Position numbers and translations under genes: made by a program. The notes below the pieces were generated by a model. It made no database searches. It was not told where the DNA came from and saw nothing but the letters and a program-made list of their open reading frames with translations. DNA of 64,000 nucleotides from Ornithodoros turicata (lineage: Eukaryota; Arthropoda; Arachnida; Ixodida; Argasidae): assembly GCF_037126465.1 (NCBI RefSeq), contig NC_088201.1:26582550-26646549 (forward strand), read 5' to 3'. How positions within the stretch are numbered: position 1 is the first letter of the stretch; every line of letters starts with the position of its first letter. Positions 11,430 to 23,500 of the stretch are shown here, piece by piece.

Positions 11430-13512
11430 GTGTGATGACACTACGCTTAGTGGAACACAGCATGGTGTGCCCCTAACTCTGCATGCCAGGGTAATCAGAA
11501 TGAAATGCTCCTCTGTCACATGCAGCACAGCGTGGCACACCCCGTTACACAAGCGTCACAATCCACAGTTTCCCTATTGCCCTGTTTAAATCTCCAGAAC
11601 ATGCTGTCAAATATTACAGATATTTCGACCGTGAATTGACTGAACATTCCCAGGAGCATTTGAGATGGAGCATAGGGCACCTGTTGTAAGAAGGGTGTAA
11701 CTTGGATTGCTGGTTCCCATCAATGCAGAGCCGTTCCAAGTAGGTCGCGAGAAAGGCAGATGCTATTGCCCCTTCACCAGAGGGGAAACGGATGGGTGAG
11801 GTGTCTGCGGCTCATAAGGCTGGGGAATAGAGCGAGGGCCAAGAGAGTTTTCACAGCAGAACACAGAATAGAATTTTTCGAATTCGCTTAATATCCGAGT
11901 CACTCCGTTTCATTTAGAACTTTTCTGTACAGCTTTGAACTGCAGAACATTTATGGAACAGAATATACTATTACTATTCATGCATAGCTAAAGATGGAAA
12001 GCACATATGTAAATCATTCAAGTAATTGTTTTTCTGGTTATTGTGCAATCGTTAGACAGTACTTCTTGGGGGAAGGCTTCACAGTCATCCTGCCCTAGAC
12101 GGAGGTTGGCCTCGGACGGTTCTGCACTAACGTGAGGAACAGTCTGGTATATCTACTCAGGAAAGCCTAGAGCAAGCTGTTACAACCTTTCAAAGCAAAA
12201 TTTAAAGCGCTTGTTGGGTTTTGGGAGGATAGCGAATTCTAATTCCCAAGTTAGAGTTCTTCAAAAGTGTCAGTTGTACTGCCTTTTGGCTGAGCACACT
12301 TTACTGGTGAAAACAGCCTTACATTGAAATCACGAACACCTACACAGAACAGCGCTTATACTGAGAGTAGCAAGTTTGCCTGGCAAAGTGAAGTAATATA
12401 GCTTTTCATGTAGCATTCTATGGTATCTCAAATTGGTCAGACCAGGGATCAGAACTAACTTTTAACTAGTTTAGGATACAACCAAACAGAACTTCTTACT
12501 GTCAGTGTTGGTGGCACCCTAAAGCTTAACTGGACATGAAGCAGTAAAAAAATTATGGTTAGCAATTCATATTTCAGCTAAGAAGTTGAAAAGCCTGATG
12601 CACAGGCATAACAAACACTGTTATTGTCAGCATTCTGTGCTATCCACCTTTCTTGCAGCACCTGAGCAAATCTCTAACCTTTTCAATACTTATGGGGGAT
12701 GTAGAGAGCTGTGGGCTTTGCACATTTCGTACAGGTAAGCAATACTAAGTTCTGCAGCAGGATCGAAGCTCAAAGAACATTCAATATAACCAAATGTTTG
12801 CGAAAGATGACCCGATCTAGGGTAGTACCCTAGAACGGTAGAGGTTAGGAGGGAGTCTTACATGGGCCTCCTGGTAGCAGGGAAGTAGGGGAAGGCATAT
12901 TTCTGTGGTGTAACTTCCCTGTTTCAAATATACTTTAAGTGCACATTTTCATTCTGTGGGCTGCATGTACCACAAGAAGGTGGCCAGGAAATAGAAAACA
13001 CAGCAGAGAGCAATAATTTCTGGTTGTTTGTACAACATACTGTTGTTTTTATAACCTTTTCCATATGGCTTAAGGTGCCTGTTCACATAATTTATGTTTG
13101 CCAGAACCTTCAAAACCCCATCAAAGTCCATGCTTTAGTGTGCAACGTTACATTGTAAAATACAAATTTTACAACTTTTTTTCATAGGCGAGTATACACA
13201 CTTTCCATATTTTTTATTTTCGGTACTATGTATACTTTACACTAAGCACAAAGCATATTTTATTACCTTGTGCAATACATATTTACACTTGTCCACACAC
13301 AAATATGTAACATTGCACTGCCATTAAACCATTAAAAACTCCACATCAAACTTCTACAAGGAAATATCCAATCAGGTGTTCTGCAAAGCAAAGCAACTCT
13401 GTGATGTCAGTTTCGCTAGATCCTGATTCATCACATCCTACTCACATAAATCTTCTGCCGTGCCGATGTGTTGCTGGAACCTAGTGTCAGGCAATGGTAC
13501 TTTATAGCATTA
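11430..13512. other. Intergenic sequence between convergent genes; small membrane-protein-like ORF
   Basis: Most of this stretch shows nothing I can support. One minus-strand frame, 12949-13131 (60 codons), starts MDFDGVLKVLANINYV and ends in a hydrophobic stretch (IIALCCVFYFLATFLWYM) typical of a membrane anchor. It could be a small single-exon gene or an exon. I do not recognise the family and it has no obvious polyadenylation signal. Confidence 0.3.
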
Positions 13513-14025
13513 CCGTAATTTCACCCGTTTTTAGGAAAGTTTTGAAAATGTTCGGGCAGATAAGCCGCGGGCAATACGATGCGACTGATTTGTGCGATAA
13601 AGGAGACCATAGAGAAGGCCATAAATCCTGTGGTCCATACTCTGGGGTCGACAGGGTGTACAACAATGGAGGTCAGTTCTAGTGTTCTACCAAGATCGGA
13701 TTGTGCCCTTGTTGTGTGTTTTCATGGACTGACGGGTCAGTGGCCTTCCAGAAGACATGAATCACTGTCACCACTTTCGTTAAAGCTGCTTGGGGGAACC
13801 CACCAGGAAGGTCAGCCTACTCGAACGTAGATGCACCTCTGTTACGCATTGTTTGTGCATTGGCAGGGCGGTGCTGTTCCAGAGACACGGTTGGACCTTT
13901 CGTTAAAACCAGCGCATAGGGAAAGTACCAGGGAAAAATAGTCAGCAGAAAGCCGCAGAGTGCCCGTGAGATAAAAAAAAAAAAAAAACGTGTATAAGCC
14001 ACGGCTAATACGCGTGAAATTACGG
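13513..14025. mobile_element. MITE with CCGTAATTTC termini
   Basis: The left end reads CCGTAATTTCACCCG and the right end is its inverse, with TA on both sides (13511-13512 and 14026-14027). This suggests a TA target duplication, as in Tc1/mariner-type elements. An A-run lies at 13974-13988. The open frames inside it on both strands are therefore not taken as host genes. Confidence 0.55.
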
Positions 14026-14562
14026 TACTCATATTTCAGGTGTGTGAAATAACTAAAACACAATGCCTGCATCCATAACCTTGGGAATGGCGTCATAATA
14101 AATAGAAATTATGAAACTAATGTAGTACTGGGACAAAAGCAACATATGTAGAGCAAGCATCTGATTTGAGCCTTCACAGCTTTATCACAGTTGACATCTA
14201 GATCTCGAAGTAGTCCTAGTTTTTAAAAAGCATGCTGTAACGTCACAGCAGAGAAGCTCACTATATTCTTCTCCTGACCCGTTGCTGTTTATCCCGTTTC
14301 ATTCAACATACACAGTATCTGGTCAAACCCAATGAGGTTTACCAGTGTTGCTTACTAGGAAAATGACTGGCTGCAAGAGATTCCCAGGGTAACATCTACC
14401 ACTGGCTTCTCATAGAGAGATAAGAAAAATACTGCAAATGTCAGTAAGAAGTGAAACTAGCATTCACATTACCATCTGACACTTGGAAGGCAATATATCA
14501 TAGCATTTCTCTCCTTGCTGTATGCACATTCCCTTCAAATATTTTGTGTGCAATGAAATGAC

Positions 14563-17500
14563 TTAAGCTTTAGCAGTATCACACAGTCCTGTATCTTTTG
14601 GTTTGCATCCAGCTTCATCAATAACAGCTGCATCACTTTCACTGGTGTCACCAGAAGGAAATGATATGTCTGTAAAATGGGTAGGGGTATGGAGGAGGTA
14701 TGTGCTGTTAGTCATAAATGATAAAGAAATACACAGTAGCAGGATATTGATAACTGGTTGCACCACAGAATTTGCACGAAATTGTTCCAAATTTGTGGTG
14801 ATTCAAATTGTAAATTTTTACTACCATTCTTGCATCACAGTCGTTCTCATCAAGTGCTTATGTGTTTACTTCAATAAAGGATCAATTCAATACAACTTCT
14901 ACTTGTGTTATCCAGATTTTATCCAGTTTACCTTTGCGTACAAAAACAGGGCTGGGGTGTCATGTAAAACACGTGAATCCTTTTGTGGAGTGTAGGACCT
15001 TTTGTGAGTGTGCGACTGCCGGCGCACAGCGAGACCTTACCCTCTACCAGTGGGGCAACTTTGACTCGTTCGAGCGTGAAGAGACCTACAAAGATGATGG
15101 AGTGCATCCAGAGCCGAGCAAACGAATCTGATATTGTGACGTTTTCATGTAAAACACTGCGGCTCGGACATGACTGAGCCCGTTCCTGATTTTTTAATTA
15201 CTTTTTTTATGTACAGTCAAGCAGTAGTTTTAGGAGGACAGGCTTGCTCTGGTAGGTGACTATATGCAGCATGGAAATCTGGCAATCGATAGAAGTCTGG
15301 TAATCTACACAAAGAAGTTCAGCGTACTAGGTAGTTCATTATGAGCGATATGACTATAAATGATCTCCACAATATACATATTATACTTCTGTTTCGTATC
15401 TGACTGAAAGAATTTAATGGAATATGTATTCGTGTAATGTAACAATTGTCAGCTTGGTTTCCCATGCTTCTGAGCATTCCTCATCACTGGAAATTGTTCC
15501 TGTCTCGGAAATGTGCCCTTGTTATCAGTATCATTTTACCATATAGTACATGGCCAGCTTGTAACTTGCCAGTTTTCACTACATTAATTATCATTTCTAA
15601 TGCACCTGGAGAAGAAAATTTGCTTGACCGTTTGGATAGGACATTTTACAAGGTAATACATCATACACATATTGCCATTTGGTTGAGCCATTCTCCTATA
15701 ACTTGTGAAAGTTAAGAGTTTAACCATGCTGTTCACTTCCAATGGCTTAAAACACCCTACTAAGCCTCGTATGCCAAGACATTGTTGACCCTGTATCATT
15801 GTCAACTTCACTGTCACACTGTCATACAAAGCAAAGAAGTGTGGGACACGGACAGTCAAGGAACAAAGACGACACACAGACTATCAATAAAGCCTGACGT
15901 TTTAGGGCTTAACCCGTTTCTTTCCTGAATTTGCACCCCGAATTGGAGGTTGCCTCTTTAGGGTGAAACCCGATTTTTACCCGGCAAATTGCCCTCACTG
16001 AAACGTCTGTAGTAATGCACACTAGCGTGTAGCTGTGTCAGCAAATGCAATTACATCACCGTTTGTACCAAACCAGTACAGTTCGTTTGAGTAATAGAGC
16101 CCGATTTCTCCCCAAATTTAGCATACTGGAAGTTTTTCCACCTGAATTTGCATCAATTTAGAGCACATGTTGATTTCCCCAATTTTTACCCCCCAAATTG
16201 GGAAAAAAATATGTCCCAAACACTTCAGGCTCTAACTTATCAACAAGATTTATTTTTTGGAAGGCTGCTTCTTTTACAAAAGTTGTCTCGAATGTTGTCG
16301 AGTTACACAGGTTTTATAATGTTCCTCAATGTAGTCTAATTCTTCATGTGTGAGTGGTACTGAAATGTGAAGTATATCACAATTGAAGTATCACATGTGA
16401 GCGCATTTCAGAAACATTGTGAAACCTGCGTAACTTCTGTAAAAGAAGCTGGTTTGTGTGAAATAAATCTTGTTGATAGGAGCACTGTTGTGTCGTCTTT
16501 GTTTCTTGTCTGTCCATGTCCCACACTCCTTTGTGAAACATGTACAAACTAGGCCACATCACCATCGTCGTCAACGTTGTCATGTACATGATTCGTAATC
16601 ATAGTATCGCCTTCAACTGCACAGTTTATTACTTTGTAAGTTAGCAGGTGCTATGTAATACCTACTATGCAATCTATTCCCAGAAAAAATGGCCCTGCTT
16701 GGATTGGCAATGGACAGCACACAAGACAACATCATTATGTCAGCCCATGAACAGACTCTGAACCCAATTTCTCCTAAATTTTCATAAACTACCACGTGAC
16801 AACATTTTTCAAATGGGCTTTTGCGTGATCATCAGTGATGTCTAGTGAGAAAAAGAACAGAAACAGAAAGTTTTATTCCTTTAACTCTTGGAGGATGAAC
16901 TTCCTCTGAAACATAACTCTACTTTTAAACCTTTTCTGCCTCTAGAATTACGTGACTAGCCACACTTTTTGGCTTATTCAGATAAAACTACTTTATGAAG
17001 ATAAATTACTTTCTTGTGAACTTTTGCTCAAGTCTGATTCATTCATGTCTCTTGATGACTTCCTGACCGCATAAACTAATTTTTCTCTGTTCGACATACA
17101 CACGATACATACTTCTAACAGTCTAGTCCCAAACCTGTAGTTTGTACATGGAGTAGTTTATTACTGTAATCAGACTCCTCACCGGCTGAAAGAGGAGGGT
17201 CTGTGTCTTCAAGAAATTCGTTGAGGGCTGCTTGGGCTTGCTCATCACCTTCCAAATCAATTTCCTCCAGGGCTGCTTGCTTGTTTGAGTTTGCAGGGAT
17301 ACCTGTTTTCAATCAGAGGGATTGAGTAAACCTGTATTAAATTCAACATGTTTCTATGCCACCCACGGCTGCACTCTATAGCACCTAGTGCTATTACCCC
17401 GGCAGCAAGCTGACCTCCTAAACACTTAAACATTGTCACCAAAACCCACTGGTGGCTTAGTTGGAACACAAAGTTTGCAATGTGTCGTCACCACGGACAA

Positions 17501-20500
17501 TATTCCACACCCCAGGGTCCACGGTCATTTTGAGAAAATGTAATGATGACATTAACATCATCATCTGAATCTGTCTTGTTACAATAAAGAGTGAGACATA
17601 CGTTCAATTTTCCCCTGTGCTTTGTAGAGCTCCAAGTCATTGCGAAACACTTCATCAAAAGTCTGCTGTCTTTCCTGCAAAATGTGCCGCTCATGCTCTT
17701 CCACCTGTTGAAGTCTCAGCTGATGGTCCTCTTCTAGTTTATCTTTGCAAAAGAGGCATCGCACTTATCTGTTAAACTGTACCACAAAAACGGAGTACAA
17801 CTTTGTCTTTTATTTCATCCCCCCAAAATCAGTTTTTTCTTTTTTCAAGCAAGGCTTCAGAAAAGAATAAGACATTGCCTAAGGAGCTGGTTTTTGTTTT
17901 TGATTAGAGGTGCCCATTGCTTTGTAGGTCACCACTGAGATTTTGTGCCCACATTATAAAGACAATCGTGCATTTCTGTCACATTCAAAATTCCACATGT
18001 GCAACATAAGAGTAACAAGGTCCATCCCAAATTTCCACACTCAATTTTCCTCTTTCTCCACAGCAGCCAGGAGCAGTTCATAATCATGACAGTTATTGTG
18101 ATGTTCAAAAGACCCCAAATATCTGTTCTTTCTCACATGGAGAATCATCTGCAAGGGTTTGTGTTATTGGTAGTGCCAATATTAGTGCCACACTAACAAA
18201 AAAGCACTATTACATACAGGCTGTTCATTTATATTGTTTACAGATTTTTTTATAAGAAAGCTACGATAAATAATTGGGTGTTTACGTCGTGAGACAACTG
18301 AGATTAAAAATTTACGAGAACAGCATAGATGTCGTTTTTGCAGTTGAGTTATACGGCCAGGCAGACATCCTCTCGAAGCAAGTATGCAATTACAAGATGA
18401 CTAATTACCTAAAATTAATTAACTCTTCAATTAGAGTACCATCTCGAATCATCTCCATCGCTGCAAATCATGTGGCCCTCTGACGTGAAATGAGCTCTGT
18501 GTACCTGTATTCTCAGTCACCACGGTTTCGGTTAATTTGCATATCAAAATTCGGGGATGGATATGTTAACTCACATGCGTGTTTGAGTATTTTTTAAACG
18601 TGGAATGGCTTTCAACGGGGATAGTCTCTCATTCTGCTATCTCGCTTTTGCACGAAATATCTTAACTAGAGTTAATTCATGAATTTAGGTAATCAGTCGT
18701 CTTATAGTTGCGTACTTTCTCTGAGAGGATGTCTGCCTGGCCATATAACTCAAGTGCAAAAACAACATCTATGCTGTTCTCATAGTTTTTTTTGTAGCAA
18801 AAATCTGTAAAGCACAAAAATAAACACCATGTACGGTAGGTCGTGGTTCCGAGAAATCCTGGTGTGGCTATGTCGCTACATACAGTGCGCGGTCAATCCA
18901 ATCCCAGAAAAGAGCCTTGGATTTCAGCGCCGTGCATCGTACGAAACATTCACAGATGGCATTCCGTTGGAGATGGAAGCCCAGATGACACTGGGGGAGT
19001 AAGCGCTTGACCCACGCCTGTCGTGGGGCAAAATTTGCTTACTCAATGAAATTTGCCGTATGTGATATTCCTTTCTTCCCATCATGTTGCATTTAAGGAC
19101 CTAACAGACCACAATTAGCACAATTGCTTATTGTTACTGGGTCTTATTTCAGAAGCTGCAAAGAGGGTAAAATCAGGTAAAATGCTGAGTGCCTTTATTT
19201 AATGTGCAGTGCTTAGCATTCTCCAGTGCTCATATTGGTGGATAAATTTGCACTTTGGCAAGTTTGTGGTTTTTTTCAGGTTTTACCCAAAGTGAGGATG
19301 TTGCAAATCGGGGGTAACAATGGGTTTTACCGGGTAGCCCTAAAGCACAGGGCTCTAATTACGCAGCCTTGGAAACCACCAAGTGTTCACAGGCCACACT
19401 TTCATGTGCACAGGTTTAATGAACTAACTGTGGAACACACATCGTGTCTTCACTTGTGAGATTGGTTTGGGATATGAATTTACCTCTTAGTTCCTCAAAG
19501 TGAGCCATCTTTTTCTCTTTGTAGAGAGCCAGCTTAAACCTTTCATCCAGCTGCCTCTCTTGCAAGGCTTGTGTTTCTATGATGTCTTCTAATCCTACAA
19601 GATGCAGTTCTACTTCTTCAAAAAGTCCTTCTAGTTCACCTGCAAACAAATGGCTAATTGTTTAAAATTTTCCACTATAACTGCGCAGCTCCACAGAATT
19701 AAAAGTGACTTGTATTCTATTTCTGTTTTACTCGAGTGAAAGACATAATTCTGTGTGATGTTTTCAGCAAAATGGGGGCATAAGATAATATTCCAATGTT
19801 TTTCTCGTTCCATTTTGATCTCATTACCACTGTTAAAGGAGCACAGAGGGCTGCCCAAAATATTTTCAGTTTAAGCCGGTTGGAAAAAGTGTGTGCGCCA
19901 ATTTGCCCATAGCACGAAAGGTTTTGATGTGTGCAATTTTTTCCCAGAAACAAACTCTCACAAGAATAGCGGCGCGTGTGAATTCTCGACTCGCCCCTTG
20001 GGTGAAACGAGGAGGAGAAGCATGATGTGCACATGACTGATGACGAATAGTGCCAGCGCGTTCTGGCCAATCGGGGTCAGCACCTGTCCCTTTCTTTCTA
20101 TCTTGTTGTCGGTAAACCAGATGCACTTAGCCAGCGTCTGTGATAGTGACTGTGCGGCCTTTTGTAGTCGGTAAATCTGTTCCCTTGGGGGCCCCCCAAG
20201 GGAACGAAAGGGTGACCGTGACAGAGGATTTCGTTGTCCCGCTGGAATTTCCCTGTGTGCAAAGCTTCTTCAGAGCCCTCAACAGCTGACTAGCAGACGA
20301 CATTTCTCTGAACCAGTCAGCGAGCTGCGTCAGTTTCATGTCAGCGCAAGGTGAAAGGCTGGTGCTGCCCTCCACCACTGTCGTCCATGGTCACTTTTTG
20401 TGGCTCACTTTAAATTCTATTTCTGCGATAATTACGACTCCGTGGGGTAAATTATTTCACATGGTGCATTTTACTAGCCTGCTTAACTGTTTTACAGAGA

Positions 20501-23500
20501 GAAAACAGGGTGTTGAAAATGACTTCTATGCTACTTTAAAGGAAATGAATAATGTATTCATTACCAATGGTCTTCATCAGATCTTGCACATTTTGTTGAA
20601 GTTTTGGTAGTTGTCCTAGTTGCTGATTTAGTTGCTGCATCCACGACAACTGCTGATGGAACTGGCAGTGCATGGTGTCAATGAGAGTATCCACCTCCTA
20701 AATTTCCAGAAAATGACAGGCACGGATATTCTCAGAAATGCAAAAGTGCACTATGTGGTAGGAAGCAATTGACACTTACTTCTGCTTTCTTGGCGTTTTC
20801 TTCGTTGCCATTATGAATTTCTTCCCAAGTTGACTGGTAGCTGAAAGGTTAACATTTATGATATGAAAATAATGTCTGCTTCCCTCTGTGAAGCTAGAAT
20901 GGGAACTAACTTACTAATGGAGTAGCTCTGCTCCAGCATTTGTGAGACGCCTTTCATAGTCATGCTCTAACTTGTGCCTGACAAGAAAAAAAAAGTCAGA
21001 ATAGTGATTAGTACCTTCAAGATGAGCACTAAGCAGTCAAAAGATGCATTTTTTTGTGGTAATTTTTTCTCTTTTAACACATTGGCATCTTTCAGACAAG
21101 ACATAACAAGCAAGTGACATACATACTTTTGGGCAGAGGCCTCTCCTAGCGTGAAATTTCGCAGACTGCAATAAAACAGTTATAGCAATAAGCAAGTGCT
21201 GCACACCAACAGCTTGTGTGCTAGAGTGGGAAATGAGAATGACCTTGGTCTCTAGATTCATTCAAAGATTACTTTTTTGCTGTTATGTGTCTTACACAGC
21301 TGGTGATGTATCATTGGTGGTTTAGGAATTTCTTCGTTTTCATTTTCGTGATTCTCTGTTACTATCGAAAGCAGAGCAAAACTTTTAATGAAAGTTAAAC
21401 AAGTACAAAAAAGTACAAGTACAGTTGAAAATATCGCTAACCAGTTACTCCTCTGTGAGACACTAGTTAGCTAGATCTAATTGTGCTATGTATATCCAAC
21501 TACCCACATCTTTTACCCCCCCCCCCCCTCCCCTGTCCCCCACTCCTTCCTGCTGTCCTCTCTCCATCTGTCCACATCTGTACGCCGCTCATAACCACAG
21601 TTGCTTCGCAGCGCTAACGCGGAATTAAAAAAAAAAACATCTTTTACCATCTGGTGTATTTCATAGATATTTTTTGCAAAATGTAAGAAATACAGCTAGA
21701 AATAGAGCTAACTCTTGATTTGTTTCTTCAGACTGATTCTATCATTATTATGGAAACATGTGCCATTTTAAAGAGGACCTAGAAACTTGAATGCTGAGCC
21801 TGAATCAACATAAAATTAGGACAAACATAACACCTGTAGCATTGCCAATGTATAAGCAACGAAGCTGGGTGCCTGGACTTGTTTTAGGCATTGTTGTTCA
21901 TGATGGGTTGTTGGGCATTGTGCATTGTCCTTAATTGTTGATTTAGTCCATACATTTACATTCCTATCTAAAACTGATGCACACCACAGTTCCTGTGTCT
22001 GCATGAGTGTGAACAGAAAAATTGTCTTGTGCCACAAAGTGCTGCATTCCATTTGCCTGCAGGCAGCAAAAAGCTGGAACTTTGTGCATATATAGCAAAC
22101 AAACCAAAAAGTCTGAGCAGTGCTTTGGTTATACCCGACAAGTCATCATATGTAGAACACTTACTTGCATCAGTAAACAACAGTGCGATTAATGCAAATT
22201 AGATATTTTATATTAGTAAATGTGGTATATGTGTTACTTATGATTGTTTTATGGTACCTAATGATGCTAATTCCAACTTTTCACGCTGCCAATACGCTTT
22301 GCATTGGCGTTCATCATGACAGATCGCCTAGAAGGGCGTTCGACCATGGGCACTTTTGAATTTCAGACAATCTAACACAGCCATATGTGATATAACTATC
22401 GGTTACTTGTACAATTCAAGTATGTGGAACACTGTTGCTGATCATCAGGGATCATAGCTTTCCGCACAAAAATATCCAAATTTTTCATTTTTCCATGACA
22501 AAAATTACACATAATACTGGTCCCACATCAGCATAATAATCTCGCCCTGTCTCACATCACGATGCGAATGGTAACACTGAAACATTACACACGCATCTCC
22601 TGCAATAAAACTGAGCTCCTAGCTTGTCACTACTGTTATTTTCGGGCTACACATACCCAGTTACTTGCACCACCAAGTAACACGCATCCCCATGAAGCAG
22701 AAAAATTTTGAAACGTAACCTCTCCACAATACAAAATTGTTAAAGCAGAAGTATAACAACCCGGCTACAATTTCCTCTTTGAAGCGCTGGCATTGGGAGC
22801 AGAACCAAATTCCTAATTTACAGAACCTCTGCTCTATGTCAGCCAACTTGAAAACTGGGACTTCAAGCACGGGTATCACAATTTGTGAAAGCATGCAAGT
22901 TTGAACGATGATTGCCCGAAAAAGTATGGGTTGTTCCCTTCTGTCGAAGGGTCTTGCACACATTCTCATGTGAGATTATGATTGGCTGCTATGATCCGCC
23001 AGAAGCTGTAGCGAAGCAATGGTGTAAAACTTGTGTCCAAGTGTAGCGCTATTTTCTTCCACAAGGAGAAACAAAATTTATGTCTTTCAGCACTCAAAAA
23101 ATAAAGTTCGTGAATTGCTATTTTGAAATGACAAATCTGTGTTTTTCCATGACCAAATTCAAAATCTGAATATTCCACATTTTTCCATGACAAATGGGAT
23201 CTTAGGATACCTGCTGATCTTGGGCCATGGATACTGGGAGCCAAATGCTACATACAGTCTCTGGAAGTTCCTACCACTAGTATATTTGTCAAACAGCCAG
23301 TCAGAAGTACACCACCGTTATGCATGCCAATTATCACTACAGTGACAACAGTACGGACCAACACAAACGTTTCACGCTGACAGCAGAAAAGAACAGCTTC
23401 AGCAGTATTCTCACAACGATTTTAGCCCCCTGACAGATGCTGTGATTTCCCGCAATCATTCCTACGACAATCAAAATATTGTGTGGCAAACCTTAGACGC

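Noticed and set aside
13516..13685. A hydrophobic minus-strand frame that looked like a terminal exon of a membrane protein
   Set aside because: It lies inside a MITE with inverted CCGTAATTTC ends and TA flanks, and its 'stop' is in the terminal repeat.
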